DNA of 64,000 nt, from NCBI GenBank assembly GCA_014607495.2, contig CP053148.1, positions 8,370,001 to 8,434,000 on the forward strand, written 5' to 3'. The position numbers and the translations under genes are program-made. The stretch is from Carposina sasakii (Eukaryota; Arthropoda; Insecta; Lepidoptera; Carposinidae). Shown one piece after another: positions 48,001 through 59,192 of the stretch. The notes beneath the pieces are model-generated. The model did no database searches, was not told where the DNA came from, and saw only the letters and a program-made list of their open reading frames with translations. Within the stretch, counting starts at the first letter, position 1; the number at the start of each line of letters is the position of its first letter.

Positions 48001-51000
48001 ATGACAAAATCGTGAAATGTAGACGATTTAACGATCTGGTCAAATTGAATTGGCCACTTCATGAAATGCGACCACTTCATGAAATGCTCGACCATTTCAT
48101 GAAATGATCAATTTAACAATATGGCCACGACATATACATAACCTCACCCATAGGGGTAGGCAGAGACTATAAATCTCCATTTTGTAGATATAGATATAAC
48201 ATGAAAAAAAATTATGTTGATAACCAATCAATCTTATAAGCATTTCGCAAAGCAAGACACTATATCAGATAATTTATCAACACCATGTCAAGCACTGTAT
48301 AACAAATGAACATAGAATATGAACTTTAGGCCATTTCGCTTATGTTTAGCTTACTTTGCTTTATCTGTATGGTAGATTATTATTATAAACGTAATAACTG
48401 CTTAAAACCAGATTTTATATATCTAATATTTTTTATCACAAGGCTCGACTTTGGTTGTATTGAATTATTACAATAGACGCCCAGTCCTACATTTATGCAA
48501 CCATTTTTCTTGCCATATTTTGGAGCGCTGTCACTGAATCTATTAATAATGTCATCTAAGGATAATATTGAGGGTATTAGTGGGTTCCATTAATATTTTA
48601 GGACCCAAAGTCAATCTCATCTGCCCGTGGTGCACCCTGCTATTTAACGAACGAGGCTCTGACGCTAAATAGCTAATATCTATGTAGAATGGCAATGTAT
48701 CTCAATTGTCAGTCTATTGTAGTCCACTGCTGGACGTAGGCCTCCCCCAGAACACGCTATAATATTCGATCTCCCGTTTTTACCAACCAGTGACTATCAA
48801 GCCGCCCTTTTAAGTCATCTGTCCATCTGTCATGGCAAATAAAGAAATTCTAACTCTAATTCTGGCCGGAGGACGTCCAACGCTACGCTTGCCTGTGTAC
48901 GTCTGCCACATGTATGTATCTACGGATAATACTCACGGTCTAGTCAGAAGCAGCGCCTGCACCACACTGTTCATATAGCAAGTGTTCCCGAGGTTCAGCA
49001 GGCCGACCTGCCGTGTGATGATCCGCGCATGCGCGCCCTGCGGCGGCGTCTCGGTCCGACTGCGCCACGGCTCGCAGTTCAGGTAGCGGCAGTCGCGCGA
49101 CGCCATGTGCCGCTCTAAGCATGAGATCTGCCAAAAAATAAGGATTGTTTCTATGATCTCGTCTGAATTTAACTGCACTTTATATTGTGCGTTTCAGTGT
49201 ATAGTTCCGCTGGATGATGGCGCTAGTTACTAGAGTCAACTGTAGTGAAACCTTCTATCGGAGACAAAAACGGAACCCAAGTCCAATCCAAATCCTAGAA
49301 CGCGATATCGAAGATTTCCACAATAATTGGAATATATTCAAGGGCAACACGTACGCACAATGGTCCTCAGTCAATAGCAGCTAAGTGCGGAAAATGCCCA
49401 GTAAAACTATTTACCTATTTACAGGGGCAAAACAATAACTAGTGGCCGCCCCTTAGGGCCGAAAGTGCTTCACTTTTCACTCGTCGTATGTTGTCAACAC
49501 AGGGTGCGCTGCTGCCCACCTCCCGGAAACCCTCGGAAATACTTTGCCGGTACCCCGCGCCACGCGTAAGACATACTGACCACGTCGCGGTACTTCTCCC
49601 GGAAGCAGTCGCCAGCGTCGCGCTGGCAGGCGGCGGCGAGCGCGTCCACCATCTCCGCGAGCACGTCCACCAGCGTCTGCAGCAGGTGACGCGTCCACTG
49701 CCCGCTCTCGTCCGCCAAGCTCTCCAGCACCGGCGCTACGTATGGCGCGATCTGTTCACATGTAAGATGCAAACATTCTTGATTTCAATAGTAAACCCAT
49801 AGAAAGTATAGGTGGATACCTTCTTCTTCTTCAGACTATTGCAGTCCACTGCTGGACGTAGGCCTCCCCCAGGGCATGCCACAACGCTACTGCCACAAGG
49901 GGGTTTTGCCACTAACCACGCTAGGCAGGCGGGTTGGGGGTCATCCATAAATGACGTCACACGAATTTCATGATTTTTTGCCCCTCCACCCCTCCTTGTC
50001 ACTTTTGTGAGACCACCCCCTTCCTAATGTGAGATCACATTTAGCTGTTTTTACAAATTTATATTTAGAGATTATTGAATGAAAATGTGACGTCACGAAA
50101 TTTAGGACCCCCTCCCACCCCCTTGTCACACAATGTCACAGTTTGACGACCCCCTCCCTCCCCCTTAACCTGTGACGTAATATATGGATGGCCCCTTAGT
50201 GACCGCAGTGTGATTTTCAGACTATGTTGTCAGGCGCTGCTGTCCACCTCCCGAAAACCCTTAATCGCCTCGTACGATACCCATGGGCAGGTGGTATGGG
50301 TGGTACAAACTATACTCTGCCGGCACCACGCGGCGTAGATACCACGTATCGGCAAACGCAGCATGGGAAGGACACCCGCGAGATGAACGGACGACGTAGC
50401 CAAGGTCGCCCCTTTATTACCTATCTAGCAAAAGCAAAGAGATAACGAAAATTGTACAAAATTCGCTGATAGCTTATCAAATTCGTATTACGTAAAATTA
50501 GTTTCAAAGGAATTTTGACATTTCAACGCGATATTGTAAAATTTTCGCTATCGCGCTGCTTCGGCTTTGCTATTGCAAATTAGGTAATCTGGGGGCGGTT
50601 GGATGCAGGCCGCTTCCGACCGGTCGGAATGGAGGTTGTTGAAGCAGGCCTATGTTTAGCAGTGGACTTCTCATGGCTGAGAATGATGATGATGATAATA
50701 ATTATTAAGTATAGGTGTATGTATAATATTAAGTTATTAAGTTAATAATTATTAAGTTAGGAAAAAAGCTATCGGACCTATCCGATCTTATCCTAATAAG
50801 AATATATACTATTAAAAGTACCACAAAAATAAAATATGTTACAAAAACAATAAATAAATTGAAATGGAGATGGGCTGGACATACAATAAGGGGAAATGAT
50901 AAATGGTCCAAGATTTCAATGAACTGGTATCCAAGATACATGACAAGGAAGAGAGGGAGACCCTTTAGACGATGGGTGGACAGTATTAAGGCAGTGGTAA

Positions 51001-54000
51001 ACAGATATGGATGCTACATAGATATACCATAATATAATGTAAACCAATATAATGTAACCATTTCTGAATAAAGGCTATTATTTTTATTATTATAGGTATA
51101 ATAATTAACTGCTACACAAAGTTTTATATTAAAAGAAATAGTATGAATGAATGATATGATTTATGCGACATGAAAGCATACACAACTTATTTGTCGATTG
51201 ACATTTTTTATGTCATGATACGTAATTATACTAATTATCATCAGGCAATCTAAACATTTCGAATGGAGACCGCGCTTCGGCAAGCGTAGCATTGAACGCC
51301 CTCCGGCCAGGTGGACCGATGAATTAAAGATGGCCGCTGGTAGTTACTGGATGGCATAAACGGGATATCGAGTCATATGGCGTGCTCTGGGGGAAGCCAA
51401 CGTCCAGCAGTGGCCTGCAATAGGCTGACGATATTCTATACTTACGCGATCCAAAGCGTCCACAGACTCCCTGAGGCAAGCCATCACGTGGAAGATGACA
51501 TCAGCCACGTTACGCCGAAGAGCTGCCGGATTCTTTAGGGCGAGGAACAGAGGAGCCAGGTTGTCCAGGGATGTCTCCATTAGGATGTCATACCTATCGT
51601 TTTCCTGTGAAATTATTACATATATTAAAATTGAAAAGTGGGCGTGTAATTTGCACTTCTGTCCAACCTCTTTGAGGGATAATGGGTGTGACTATATGTA
51701 GTGAATTTAGCTAGTTCACAAGATCCTTTGCTCCTTTGCTTTCACGGATCTTTATTCACGAATCTGTTAAAAAACAGATACTAATCTAGAGTGGGTTTTT
51801 ATTTTACACACTTCACAATACATTAACCTGTTCCTAAACTAAGATCTCTAAGGTCTTGTGTTGTGGGTACTAGGCAACCAGTTTATAGTCGCTTGTTAGA
51901 TCCACGGGATTTTCTATGCTCTATTTGCATTCTTCTGGTCGCCTCTGTTGATCCTGGCTTACAGGAGTTGCAGTGGCGAGAACGCCATCTATTTCTGGCA
52001 GTAATTTTAACTTGTCAGATAATCTTTCAAGATTCAGGGTCAAATACAGAGTGTTTATGACAGCCAGGCAAATATTGATACACTGAAAATTTTTGCAATT
52101 TTTTAGGGAAAATTTTTTAATAGTGACTCAAAAACCACTTTGTTTCTAAAATATTTTTTATTAAGTACTTGTAGGTACCAATAATTCTAAATAAATATCA
52201 TAGTTAAGACAGGACAACGTCTGCCGGGTCCGCTAGTGAAAAATAATAATAGTAGAATTTACATATACTTACCTCCAAAGCCTTGATATAAGCCAAGATC
52301 CAGTCGCCAAGGCCCTGAGTGCCATGCCAAGTAGACATCCAGCGGTATAGGCAGGAGAGAGAGGCCCTAAGCCCCGCACCACCCGGGCCATTCTCGGCTT
52401 GGACCAGCCAGCGAGCGGTGGCCAAGCAAGCCTCGTCGTTTGTTGTGTCTAATACAACTAGAACTATGGACAGAGCTGGGCTCGCGTCGGATTCTGCAAA
52501 TTAATAACGGTGTTGGTCACTTAGCGAAGAAGTCTCATATCGTGCGATTTTAACAACCTCATTAAGGGCAGATTTTTCTAAATGTCAGATAGTCTATCTA
52601 AAGAATAAAGTTCATGCAGTCTCTATCATGATCGGGTTTTAGAGAAAGACGGCATAAATATTATTATTTTGATAGGCTATCTGACGTTTGGAAAAATCGG
52701 CCCTTACTTAAAGCATAGAGGAATAAGATGTAGACATTTATTCCTCTATGCTTAAAGGAAAAAACCCTCTCAAGCTCTCCTCGCTCCTCTAGAGCGTACC
52801 AAAGAAATATACATACATACATAACTACATTACAAAACATACACTCGAAAATAATACCCCTACTACTGTCGCAGTCTGATTAAAATTGAATAGCCTTTCC
52901 CTGTTCGCGCTAAGACAAACAGCTCTATCCATTTTTATGAAATTTATAGTATCGCAGGTTCGAAGATGTGAAACTGTTGAGAAGCCAATAGTATTACTAT
53001 GCGGTTAGACCTCACCCCAGGATCATATCATAAGTAAGCATTAGACGTCATACAAAAACATTCAATGGTAAACGATGAAAAGGCAATATAAATACGTCGT
53101 GTCGTCGTCGTTCAAATATTTCCAGCGTTCTCGGGAAGAAATGCGTTTGCAGTATGGAATGCGATTTAGCTCTTTCCTGTCGCTGCATCGCTTGGTGCCT
53201 TATCCCTGTTATCACATTGCCAATTCCGAGCATTTTTACAGAAAGTCGACCAAATGATTGGTTATTACGCTAGGATTTTAAAAAATAGGTAGCGAAATTT
53301 ATAAGTGTTTGTGTTACTTGTTTGTATAAAAAATATATGAAATTCTATCCCTACAACACTGCCTATTATTATATTGTAATATACTAATATGAAACCCCGA
53401 AACTTTGGAGCCTTCAATCAAATAGTCAAATCTTCAAGCCATATTCAAATCCAGAACCAATTAGGCAGTAGGAAAGGTCACTTGCCAACTAAGCCAATCC
53501 GGTCATCACAAGAGTATGTATGTACATATGTACCTAAATTCTCTACGAGTACAAAAAGCAACTGAATTCATATACATATTTCTATAAAATTCAATTCGCA
53601 GTCCCGCAGGAAAACGACTTCAAACGACTATGACTACGCTAAGTCACAACAATGACTATGACGAATCTGAGACCGGTCACAAGTAAAATTATGAGCCCTC
53701 TGCTTTTAACAATAAATCTCAAACAACAAATGCTAGACTTACGTGGATCAGAGATGAAGGTATAGAAACGATGGAGGATAGCGGTGATGATGTCATGACG
53801 CACGGCATCCTCGCGGGAGTTGTTCACCACACGCAGGAAAAACTCCTCGACAGAGCCAAGAAGTTCCCACAGTTCTACCTCCGTTCCTGGCGTTCGAGCT
53901 GTGGATATCACGATCTCTTAGTACGTACATCTGTGTTAATTAGGTATTCACACTTTCTTCTTGTATTTCGCAAAAGTAGCTTGTTGCATGAGCTTTTATA

Positions 54001-57000
54001 TGTAAGAACAGAACTGTTCATTCGAATTATTTTTCAATCGACTTTGGAAAAAACCAGAATATATAGCATGTACAATTATTCAATTGACATCTTTTTAAAT
54101 CGAATTAACACACGTACAAACAAACAATCATACATCATCATCATGCAAAAGTCATGAGGCTTTATCGTAGTCGAGTGAAAAGAGGCATAATCAATTAGCA
54201 CACACACATGTCGTCTTGTTTTGCTATTCAAAATTAAATCTAGATTTTCGCATTTGTTGAAAGTATCTCTAAGCCTGCATTTTTGACATAAATCAAAACT
54301 CGCGACTCGCGCTTACTTATCCCAGTGACTTATAATTAATACTAACTTAACTAATTTAATCTAGAACTGGCGCAAGTTCGTCCATAATCTGGTTAGTTGG
54401 ACTGGCTTCAAAATCCAAACCAACTCTCAAGTCTATTCGCAATCTAAATTGCCTAACTTGTTTATAGTTTATCGATATCAAACAGTATCGCGCGCGCCAC
54501 CCTTCACTTAACGCAATATAGTTCCCTACGGCCAATATCTAGGAATTTTATACAGAAAAATGTAGGTAATATTAAAAACCGGAAATTTAACCGCTGCAGT
54601 ATTTGGATTAAGTTGCGAATGCTGTAGATACAGATACAGTAATGTGAAAATCCCACCCCACGCTCGAGTAGACAGGCAGTCCGCCTCTACCTACATCCCA
54701 AACGCCACCTACATCGCCTCTAGATTCCAGACCGTGGTCCCACCCAACAAAGTTAGCTAGACAAAACGTATAAGGCGAACTTGCACCGTATCAACACTAT
54801 TCAAAGGAACACTCAATTTACCTGTGTATTGTGAGCTGCAAAAATCTTTTACAGCTGTTCAAATACCCATACTTTTATCTTAATATGTGAAGAATGTTGC
54901 ACCCTTCTCTAAGGGTAATCCTTGTCTGGACTGAGCTTATAAAGTATATCTTTAGATAAATAAAGTATAACGTATATCTTATAAAGTATATCTGAAGAGC
55001 TATTTGAAATTTAGTGAATAAAATCTCACATACACTTATTTATCTATTCAAAATTGTGATACCATACAAAATACATAATGTATGTATTGGTAGTTACTCA
55101 ATTTAGCATATCACTTATACTCAATTGCACATAGGCAAAGTTTTACATAATAAAAAAACGGTTAATAAATTAAATTATATCCATGTCATTGCCTAACGAA
55201 ATAGTCAGCGATTTCAGATTTCATTAATTGAACCTGTAACCTTCATTGGATTGTACGTTATACACATATTATGGATATGTTACCTAATAGTAGAACCGAT
55301 GGCGCCCTCCGGCTTGTAGTGACTGGATGGCAAAAAGGGAGATCGAGCTATGTGGCGTTCACTGGGGGAGGCCCACGTCCAGCAGTGGACTGCAAGTAGG
55401 CTGACGACGACGACGACGTAATTAGAGTAGCCAGAATGGTAGATTCTTGTAGGAAATAATTACTTAGCATAGCACCCAGGACCCAGATGTATATTGAGCA
55501 CATTAACTAAATCATTTCTTTACATGTCGTAAGAGTCGTCTATGGAACACGGGCATTCTCTCAGGCAATAAGCCAGCAACTTGTCACTGATCATTCTATC
55601 TGTAGGCTCTGAGTCACTGTAGGATCTCCTTTGTGATCTTGTACTTCTGGCTAAACCATTTCGGGAACACAGCCATATGTATAGGCATGTATTTGACGGC
55701 CGATTGGTGTAGTTGGTAGTGGCCCTGCCTGTGACACCATAGGTCCTGAGTTCGAATCCCGGTAGGTGCAAACAATGATGTGATGAATATCGATGTATGT
55801 TTCCGAATCATGGATGTTTATATACTTATCTATGTATTTATATACCGTTGTTTAGTACCCACAACACAAGACCTTAGGGATCTTAGTGTGGGACTAGGTC
55901 AATATGTTGTGATGTGTGTGTGAATATTTATATTTATAAGTATACAGCCTATGTTCATATGTCAGATTTCTCAACAAGGAGGTGACTGACTACCGAAATT
56001 GAATGTTATTGAAATATGTTTTAAGTACCTGTGTACACAGATTATAATAAGCCCTAGGTAGTTTCTAACTTAAATTAATTCAGAATTTCACTAAGCGGCG
56101 CGAAGTTGTAAAGCAAACTTTAGACTATCTCAAACTTCCACAATGATGTAGGTAGAAGGTGATAGGTAATCTAGTAACAAGTCAGTAAGTTAACTAGCTG
56201 CTAACAAGTATCATTTTTTCTACGTGCTTATATATTTTTACGCATAAAACCGAGAGCAATTTTCATTGTGCCTAATTTTAAAATTCCAATAGGGTTTCAA
56301 AACCTTAACCCAAACTTCAATCCTGTTACGCATTGTACATACTTATTACAAAATAATTTAAACATTGTTTAAGCTAAAAATTTGCTAAATTTGACAGATA
56401 TTCCATAGATTATGTAGACTGATATGTCGTAGTAGTCCTTACGCATTCGGTAATACATCATGCGATGATGAGGTAGTCGCTAGATACGAAAGTGTTAACG
56501 TTGTGAACGTTTCGTACTCCATATTATTTTAAAAAAATAAGATTTCAAATTTTGGAGATATCTCCGTAGTGGTCTGTATTTATAGCCTTTCGCTTAACAT
56601 ACCCCTTATGTTACACCCTGTAGAAATAATAACAATCTAAGGTCACAGCGAGCACATTAACTAACTAGTAGGTTTTTAAATAAATCGAGCTAACCAATCA
56701 GCAAATATGCCGCTATACTTAAAGCTCGAAGTTTCCATAGGAAGAGCATCCGTCTTTCAAAAAACAAATACGCCTCAGAAAGTACCTATTTTTAGTCGCC
56801 GCTCGTTTTGCGCAAAGTATGTAATACAGACTGGTAAGATTTTCAAATGAAAATTTCTGACATTATTTTCTTCGAGCTAGCTATTGTGTTTATTACAAAA
56901 TGCGTGTTTGCTGAAGGATTTTTGTTTTACCTGGTTATTTAACGTGAGTGATAGATAAAAGAAAGAACCTTATTTCCAATATATTACCAGGTGTTGTTCA

Positions 57001-59192
57001 ATTTTCTATATTTTCTTGTTTATTATTTCTTTGCTCTGCATATTTTATACCAATTTCTTTTCAGGCAGGTACGTACTAACTATAGACTGTCGGAGACATA
57101 ACTTCATCTAAATGTACTATAACGATTCTCTACTTCATATTAAATATCTACGTTGAAAAGATGATCATTCCTGAGGTACCGTTTTAGGCTGCCGGTCACC
57201 AACCCGCCTGCCCAGCGTGGTGACTATGCAAAAACCCCCCATGGCAGTAGCTGTGTGGCATGCTTTGGAGGAAGCCTACGTCCAGCAGTGCACTGCATTA
57301 GGACGACGACGACGGCTGCTATATGCCTACGTAATTCATTGATATCATGGACCATTGAATATGACTGGTACGCACTAAACGTAATTAGTGGAAAGGCAGC
57401 CTAGGCAGCGTCTTCCATCACGATTTCACGATACCCATCGACTAGCTAGATGCATACCTACTTGTCAGGTATTATCAAATTCATTCAGTTCTGACTCGAG
57501 AACTATATTCCCTTAATAATCTTAATTCCTTAAATAAACTAAATAATCTTAATTCCCAACTCCGTTTTTATACGTCAAGTACATTACTTTGTCTAGTTAT
57601 TACATAGCTCTATGAGTTTGACGTTTAAATGTGAGATATCTCGCTCTCACTGAGTTCATGCTACGGGCGCAGTACAGTTAAATTCGACGCCGACAGTTAT
57701 TAGAACTTGCAGTACGCGTAGAAGTCCATACATAATGATGAACTTTTTAACTTAAACATATTGCGTTAGATAACTAGGGTTAGTCTATATAAAATGATAG
57801 GACATAAGTGATGAAGTTAGCTATTATGCTTCGTCTTCGTCTATAGGCCTATTGCAGTCAACTGCTGGACGTAGGCCTCCCCAAGGGCACGCCACAAGGC
57901 TGTCACAGGGGGGTTTAGCCCCATGCTTCCATGAACATTTATATTCTATTGATGAACGCCTGCGACTTCGCCGTATGCACTGCTATTTGTCCTTTACGTT
58001 ATAACCTTATTAAAAACTTTTAATGACGTATTTATTTACTTATTTTTATTAATCTAAACACGTAAAATAAGTGGTCAAGTTTTTAGCTTAAAAAATTACG
58101 TAACTTCCATAGAAACTTTCATCACCTATTTAAACCCCTTAGAACCCTTTTTTCGCATTATAAAACTATGAGCTAAGTTTTTGTCCTCAGGATCTAAACT
58201 ATTTCTGTGACAAATCTCATATAAATCGGAAATCGGTTCAGTAATTTTTGTGTGAAAGCGTGATAGATAGAGATACTTTATAATATTACGAGCAGTAAGG
58301 ATTGCGAACAAGTTATAACCAATATTGATGAATAAAATTCTGGTACAAAGTCGACAAATGGAACTAAAATGATCCTGAGACCAAGACAGGAGCATAAATT
58401 GCATACATTTAAATATACAATGTGTAAAAAGGTACCTAACATGACAGCCGGACTGCATGATATATTAAACAGAAACGGCCAAATCAAATCACAGCAGCGA
58501 CGGCGGCGCGGGCGCATGTGACTATACGTATATAACTTTTTCCTGAACATATGTATAATTTCTCTTTGGTAATAAGGGTAATTGTTTGATGAATAGTTAA
58601 GCTTATCATTAGTTAAAAACGTCTGTCAATCTAGTTATATTTTTTAACTTTAAGCCACCTAAGTCACAGTATTGTTTCTTCACTGACAGAAAAATGGCGC
58701 CTCACAATACTTTGTATACTGAGAGCAGTTTTTGCTTGATTGTTACTTCGGCAAGCGATTTAACTTGTACTTGTTAGCCCCACTTGACCGTCCATCACCA
58801 TCATTCCCAAACAAATTACATCCATCACACACATCTTTTTTTGTTCATAGCAGAACAGAAAAGCAAAACATCATGTGTGCTAATTTGCGAATTAAATTAA
58901 CTGCCAATTTTTCAAATGGTCAGGTAGCCAATCAGAAGGATAAAGTTGATGTTATTGTCTCTATCTTGAATCAAGGTTTTTAGTAGGACAGCATCAAACT
59001 TATCCTTTAGATAGGCTTAGGATTCAAAAACTTACCAAGACATTTGACAATATCCTGACAGTTCTTCACCAACTGACTGGGTGGCGGCACACACTCGGGC
59101 TGCGCATTCATAAGCTGGATGTACTGCTCCAAAGCCTCAAGATCAAGTTGATCTCGATTATCATTAACCAATTCATGCTTTTTCACTGCCAT
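41660..59192 (-). CDS. USP35/38: Ubiquitin-specific protease, USP35/USP38 type, 11 coding exons
   Basis: A cysteine protease that removes ubiquitin from proteins. Exons are 59192-59036, 53898-53743, 52493-52273, 51604-51446, 49751-49581, 49127-48937, 45967-45788, 44873-44751, 44245-44169, 42973-42541 and 42071-41660: 2280 bases, 759 residues plus stop. All phases match except a choice at exon 5/6. The N-terminal 290 residues are helical and HEAT-like, as in USP38. The Cys box [12 protein letters not shown] places the nucleophile at about C338, the His box LDSGHYYT gives H675, and YNDD gives D691. Two CxxC pairs (CSVC, CGDC) form the zinc knuckle. It is shorter than human USP38 (over 1000 residues), mainly between the Cys and His boxes. 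TTTTTAG precedes the first coding exon at 59205, so a 5' non-coding exon exists upstream. The fly relative is, from memory, CG8830. Confidence 0.9.
42541..42973 (-). CDS. USP35/38: USP exon 10: Pro-rich linker and zinc knuckle
   Basis: A basic, proline-rich linker ([10 protein letters not shown]) leads into [16 protein letters not shown], then [13 protein letters not shown] and FLILVLKTF, as in the USP finger and palm region. The donor is AA|GTAAGT. Confidence 0.9.
43120..43195 (+). pseudogene. RTE tail fragment
   Basis: ACCAACCCGCCTACTCGGTA and TGGGAGAAGCCTATGTCCAG. It abuts the MITE at 43195. Confidence 0.6.
43195..43530. mobile_element. MITE with GGTGAGAGCGAGATATCTCA ends
   Basis: TTTGGTGAGAGCGAGATATC at the left is inverted at the right as GACATCTCGCTCTCACCAAA, and TTTAAACGTCAAATTCACAG is mirrored too. 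Solo ends occur at about 36955-37050 and 57590-57665. Located in USP intron 9. Confidence 0.75.
43798..43971. mobile_element. MITE with TGATTACGTAAAAGCAATAG ends and GC-rich core
   Basis: About 39-bp inverted arms (TGATTACGTAAAAGCAATAG..CAAAG) enclose a GC-rich core with GTGTGTGC and CACACACAC runs. Related ends occur at about 27790-28050 and 50410-50595. Confidence 0.78.
44169..44245 (-). CDS. USP35/38: USP exon 9, short linker exon
   Basis: A 77-base exon coding a disordered Ser/Asn/Ala linker ([18 protein letters not shown]). It is supported by TTTTCAG and G|GTAAGC and by phase agreement with both neighbours rather than by conservation. Confidence 0.72.
44480..44692 (+). mobile_element. 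Diverged hAT-like MITE relative in USP intron 8
   Basis: It shares TTTCTAGAGGTGCCG, GATGTCGGCACCCTTAGA and the GGATTGGCAACCCT end with the copy at 23830, but the left end is not clear. Confidence 0.6.
44751..44873 (-). CDS. USP35/38: USP exon 8
   Basis: Continues the palm helix with [16 protein letters not shown] and then a low-conservation Ser/Arg linker. Bounded by TTTCACAG and CCAG|GTAATC, in phase with exons 7 and 9. Confidence 0.82.
45086..45226. mobile_element. MITE with GGGCCGATTTTCC ends (TA target)
   Basis: GGGCCGATTTTCCAAACGTC and its inverted right end GGGACAATCGGCCC enclose ACTGTCTCTATCATGATC. Related copies: 52565-52704, about 3575-3700, 4090-4182, 23745-23825 and 58900-59020. 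Confidence 0.75.
45294..45553 (+). pseudogene. Non-LTR retrotransposon C-terminal fragment
   Basis: An open frame of 86 codons reads [36 protein letters not shown] and [12 protein letters not shown]. This is the usual tail after the reverse transcriptase of insect non-LTR elements. It ends beside a (GTAT)n run, in USP intron 7. Confidence 0.75.
45788..45967 (-). CDS. USP35/38: USP exon 7
   Basis: It reads [24 protein letters not shown] and [11 protein letters not shown], the conserved QQDCSEYL-like block after the Cys box. The exon is bounded by TTTTCAG and GG|GTAAGA and was assembled by phase. Confidence 0.87.
46371..46514. mobile_element. GC-rich MITE with GGTGCGTGAT ends
   Basis: GGTGCGTGATTTCGCGGACG on the left pairs with CGTCCGTCCGTAATATCACG..CACC on the right. 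The core is packed with CGGACG units, making this the most GC-rich patch in the window. Located in USP intron 6. Confidence 0.75.
46609..46630. repeat. Perfect 22-bp palindrome
   Basis: TACTATCACAA followed directly by its reverse complement TTGTGATAGTA. Located in USP intron 6. Confidence 0.7.
47313..48138. mobile_element. 0.8-kb element with about 95-bp inverted ends
   Basis: ATGTATATGTCGTGGCCATA begins the left end and is mirrored at the right. Each end carries serial palindromes CATTTCATGAAATG spaced by GTCG or GGTCGA. No transposase frame is visible. Located in USP intron 6. Confidence 0.82.
47738..47759 (+). repeat. Short interstitial TTAGG array
   Basis: AGGTTAGGTTAGGTTAGGTT then AG: about four and a half copies of the insect telomere unit TTAGG, inside the element at 47313-48138. 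Confidence 0.85.
48937..49127 (-). CDS. USP35/38: USP exon 6: catalytic cysteine box
   Basis: The exon carries [20 protein letters not shown], the USP cysteine box, preceded by a Cys/Arg-rich linker. It ends TRACC|GTGAGT style at 48937 and splices in phase to FSTHVMLK of exon 7. The acceptor is either GGCAG before 49127 or TTAG 13 bases further in. Confidence 0.88.
49830..49935 (-). pseudogene. RTE tail fragment (reverse)
   Basis: The minus strand ends CCTACGTCCAGCAGTGGACT, preceded by CCAACCCGCCTGCCTAGCG. Similar reverse tails are at about 48710-48860 and 57845-57935. Confidence 0.65.
49938..50195. mobile_element. MITE with GGGG(T/C)CATCCATA ends
   Basis: GGGGTCATCCATAAATGACG at the left is mirrored by TGTGACGTAATATATGGATG..GCCCC at the right. 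The inside has runs of CCCCCTCCC and TGACGTCAC. It lies in USP intron 4. Confidence 0.78.
50862..51010 (+). pseudogene. Non-LTR retrotransposon C-terminal fragment
   Basis: [16 protein letters not shown], then [14 protein letters not shown] and CYIDIP, the tail of an RTE/jockey-like polyprotein, in USP intron 4. Confidence 0.65.
51258..51432 (+). pseudogene. RTE tail fragment next to USP exon 4
   Basis: TCGAATGGAGACCGCGCTTC and GGTGGACCGATGAATTAAAG match the tail of the reverse transcriptase remnant at 62830-63010. It ends a few bases from the donor of USP exon 4. Confidence 0.75.
51780..51890 (-). mobile_element. SINE body fragment (family of 55694-55937)
   Basis: The minus strand reads TAGTACCCACAACACAAGAC then CTTAGAGATCTTAGTTT, matching the body of the SINE at 55694-55937. 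The tRNA-like head is missing. Confidence 0.6.
52565..52704. mobile_element. MITE of the GGGCCGATTTTTCC family with TA duplication
   Basis: A 140-bp copy flanked by TA on both sides (52563-52564, 52705-52706). The left end has GGGCAG in place of GGGCCG. TA duplications fit a Tc1/mariner-type origin. Confidence 0.75.
55296..55415 (+). pseudogene. RTE tail fragment
   Basis: GTAGTGACTGGATGGCAAAA and CACGTCCAGCAGTGGACTGC match the 3' end of the element at 62320. It ends in a GAC repeat, as such elements often end in short tandem repeats. Confidence 0.7.
55694..55937 (+). mobile_element. tRNA-derived SINE, different family
   Basis: It has A box GATTGGTGTAGTTGG and B box GAGTTCGAATCCC, then a body with ACCCACAACACAAGACCTTA. 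A reverse-oriented fragment of the body is at about 51780-51890. It lies in the large first coding intron of the USP gene. Confidence 0.75.
57190..57315 (+). pseudogene. RTE tail fragment
   Basis: ACCAACCCGCCTGCCCAGCG and CTACGTCCAGCAGTGCACTG, then GACGACGACGACGG. A 3' tail only. Confidence 0.65.

Larger units (their letters stand above)
53899..59035 (-). other. Large first coding intron of the USP gene
   Basis: A 5.1-kb intron bounded by CTTG|GTAAGT at 59036 and CCACAG before 53898. The first base of the split codon (G) and the first two of exon 2 (CT) make Ala, confirming the join. It contains a SINE, RTE tails and MITE copies. Confidence 0.75.

Noticed and set aside
49488..49802. Plus-strand frame of 104 codons opposite USP exon 5
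   Set aside because: It is the shadow of the GC-rich antisense exon, which carries the conserved protein.
53075..53257. Open frames on both strands in USP intron 2
   Set aside because: No family resemblance, no splice-compatible phase and no counterpart in USP35/38 proteins.
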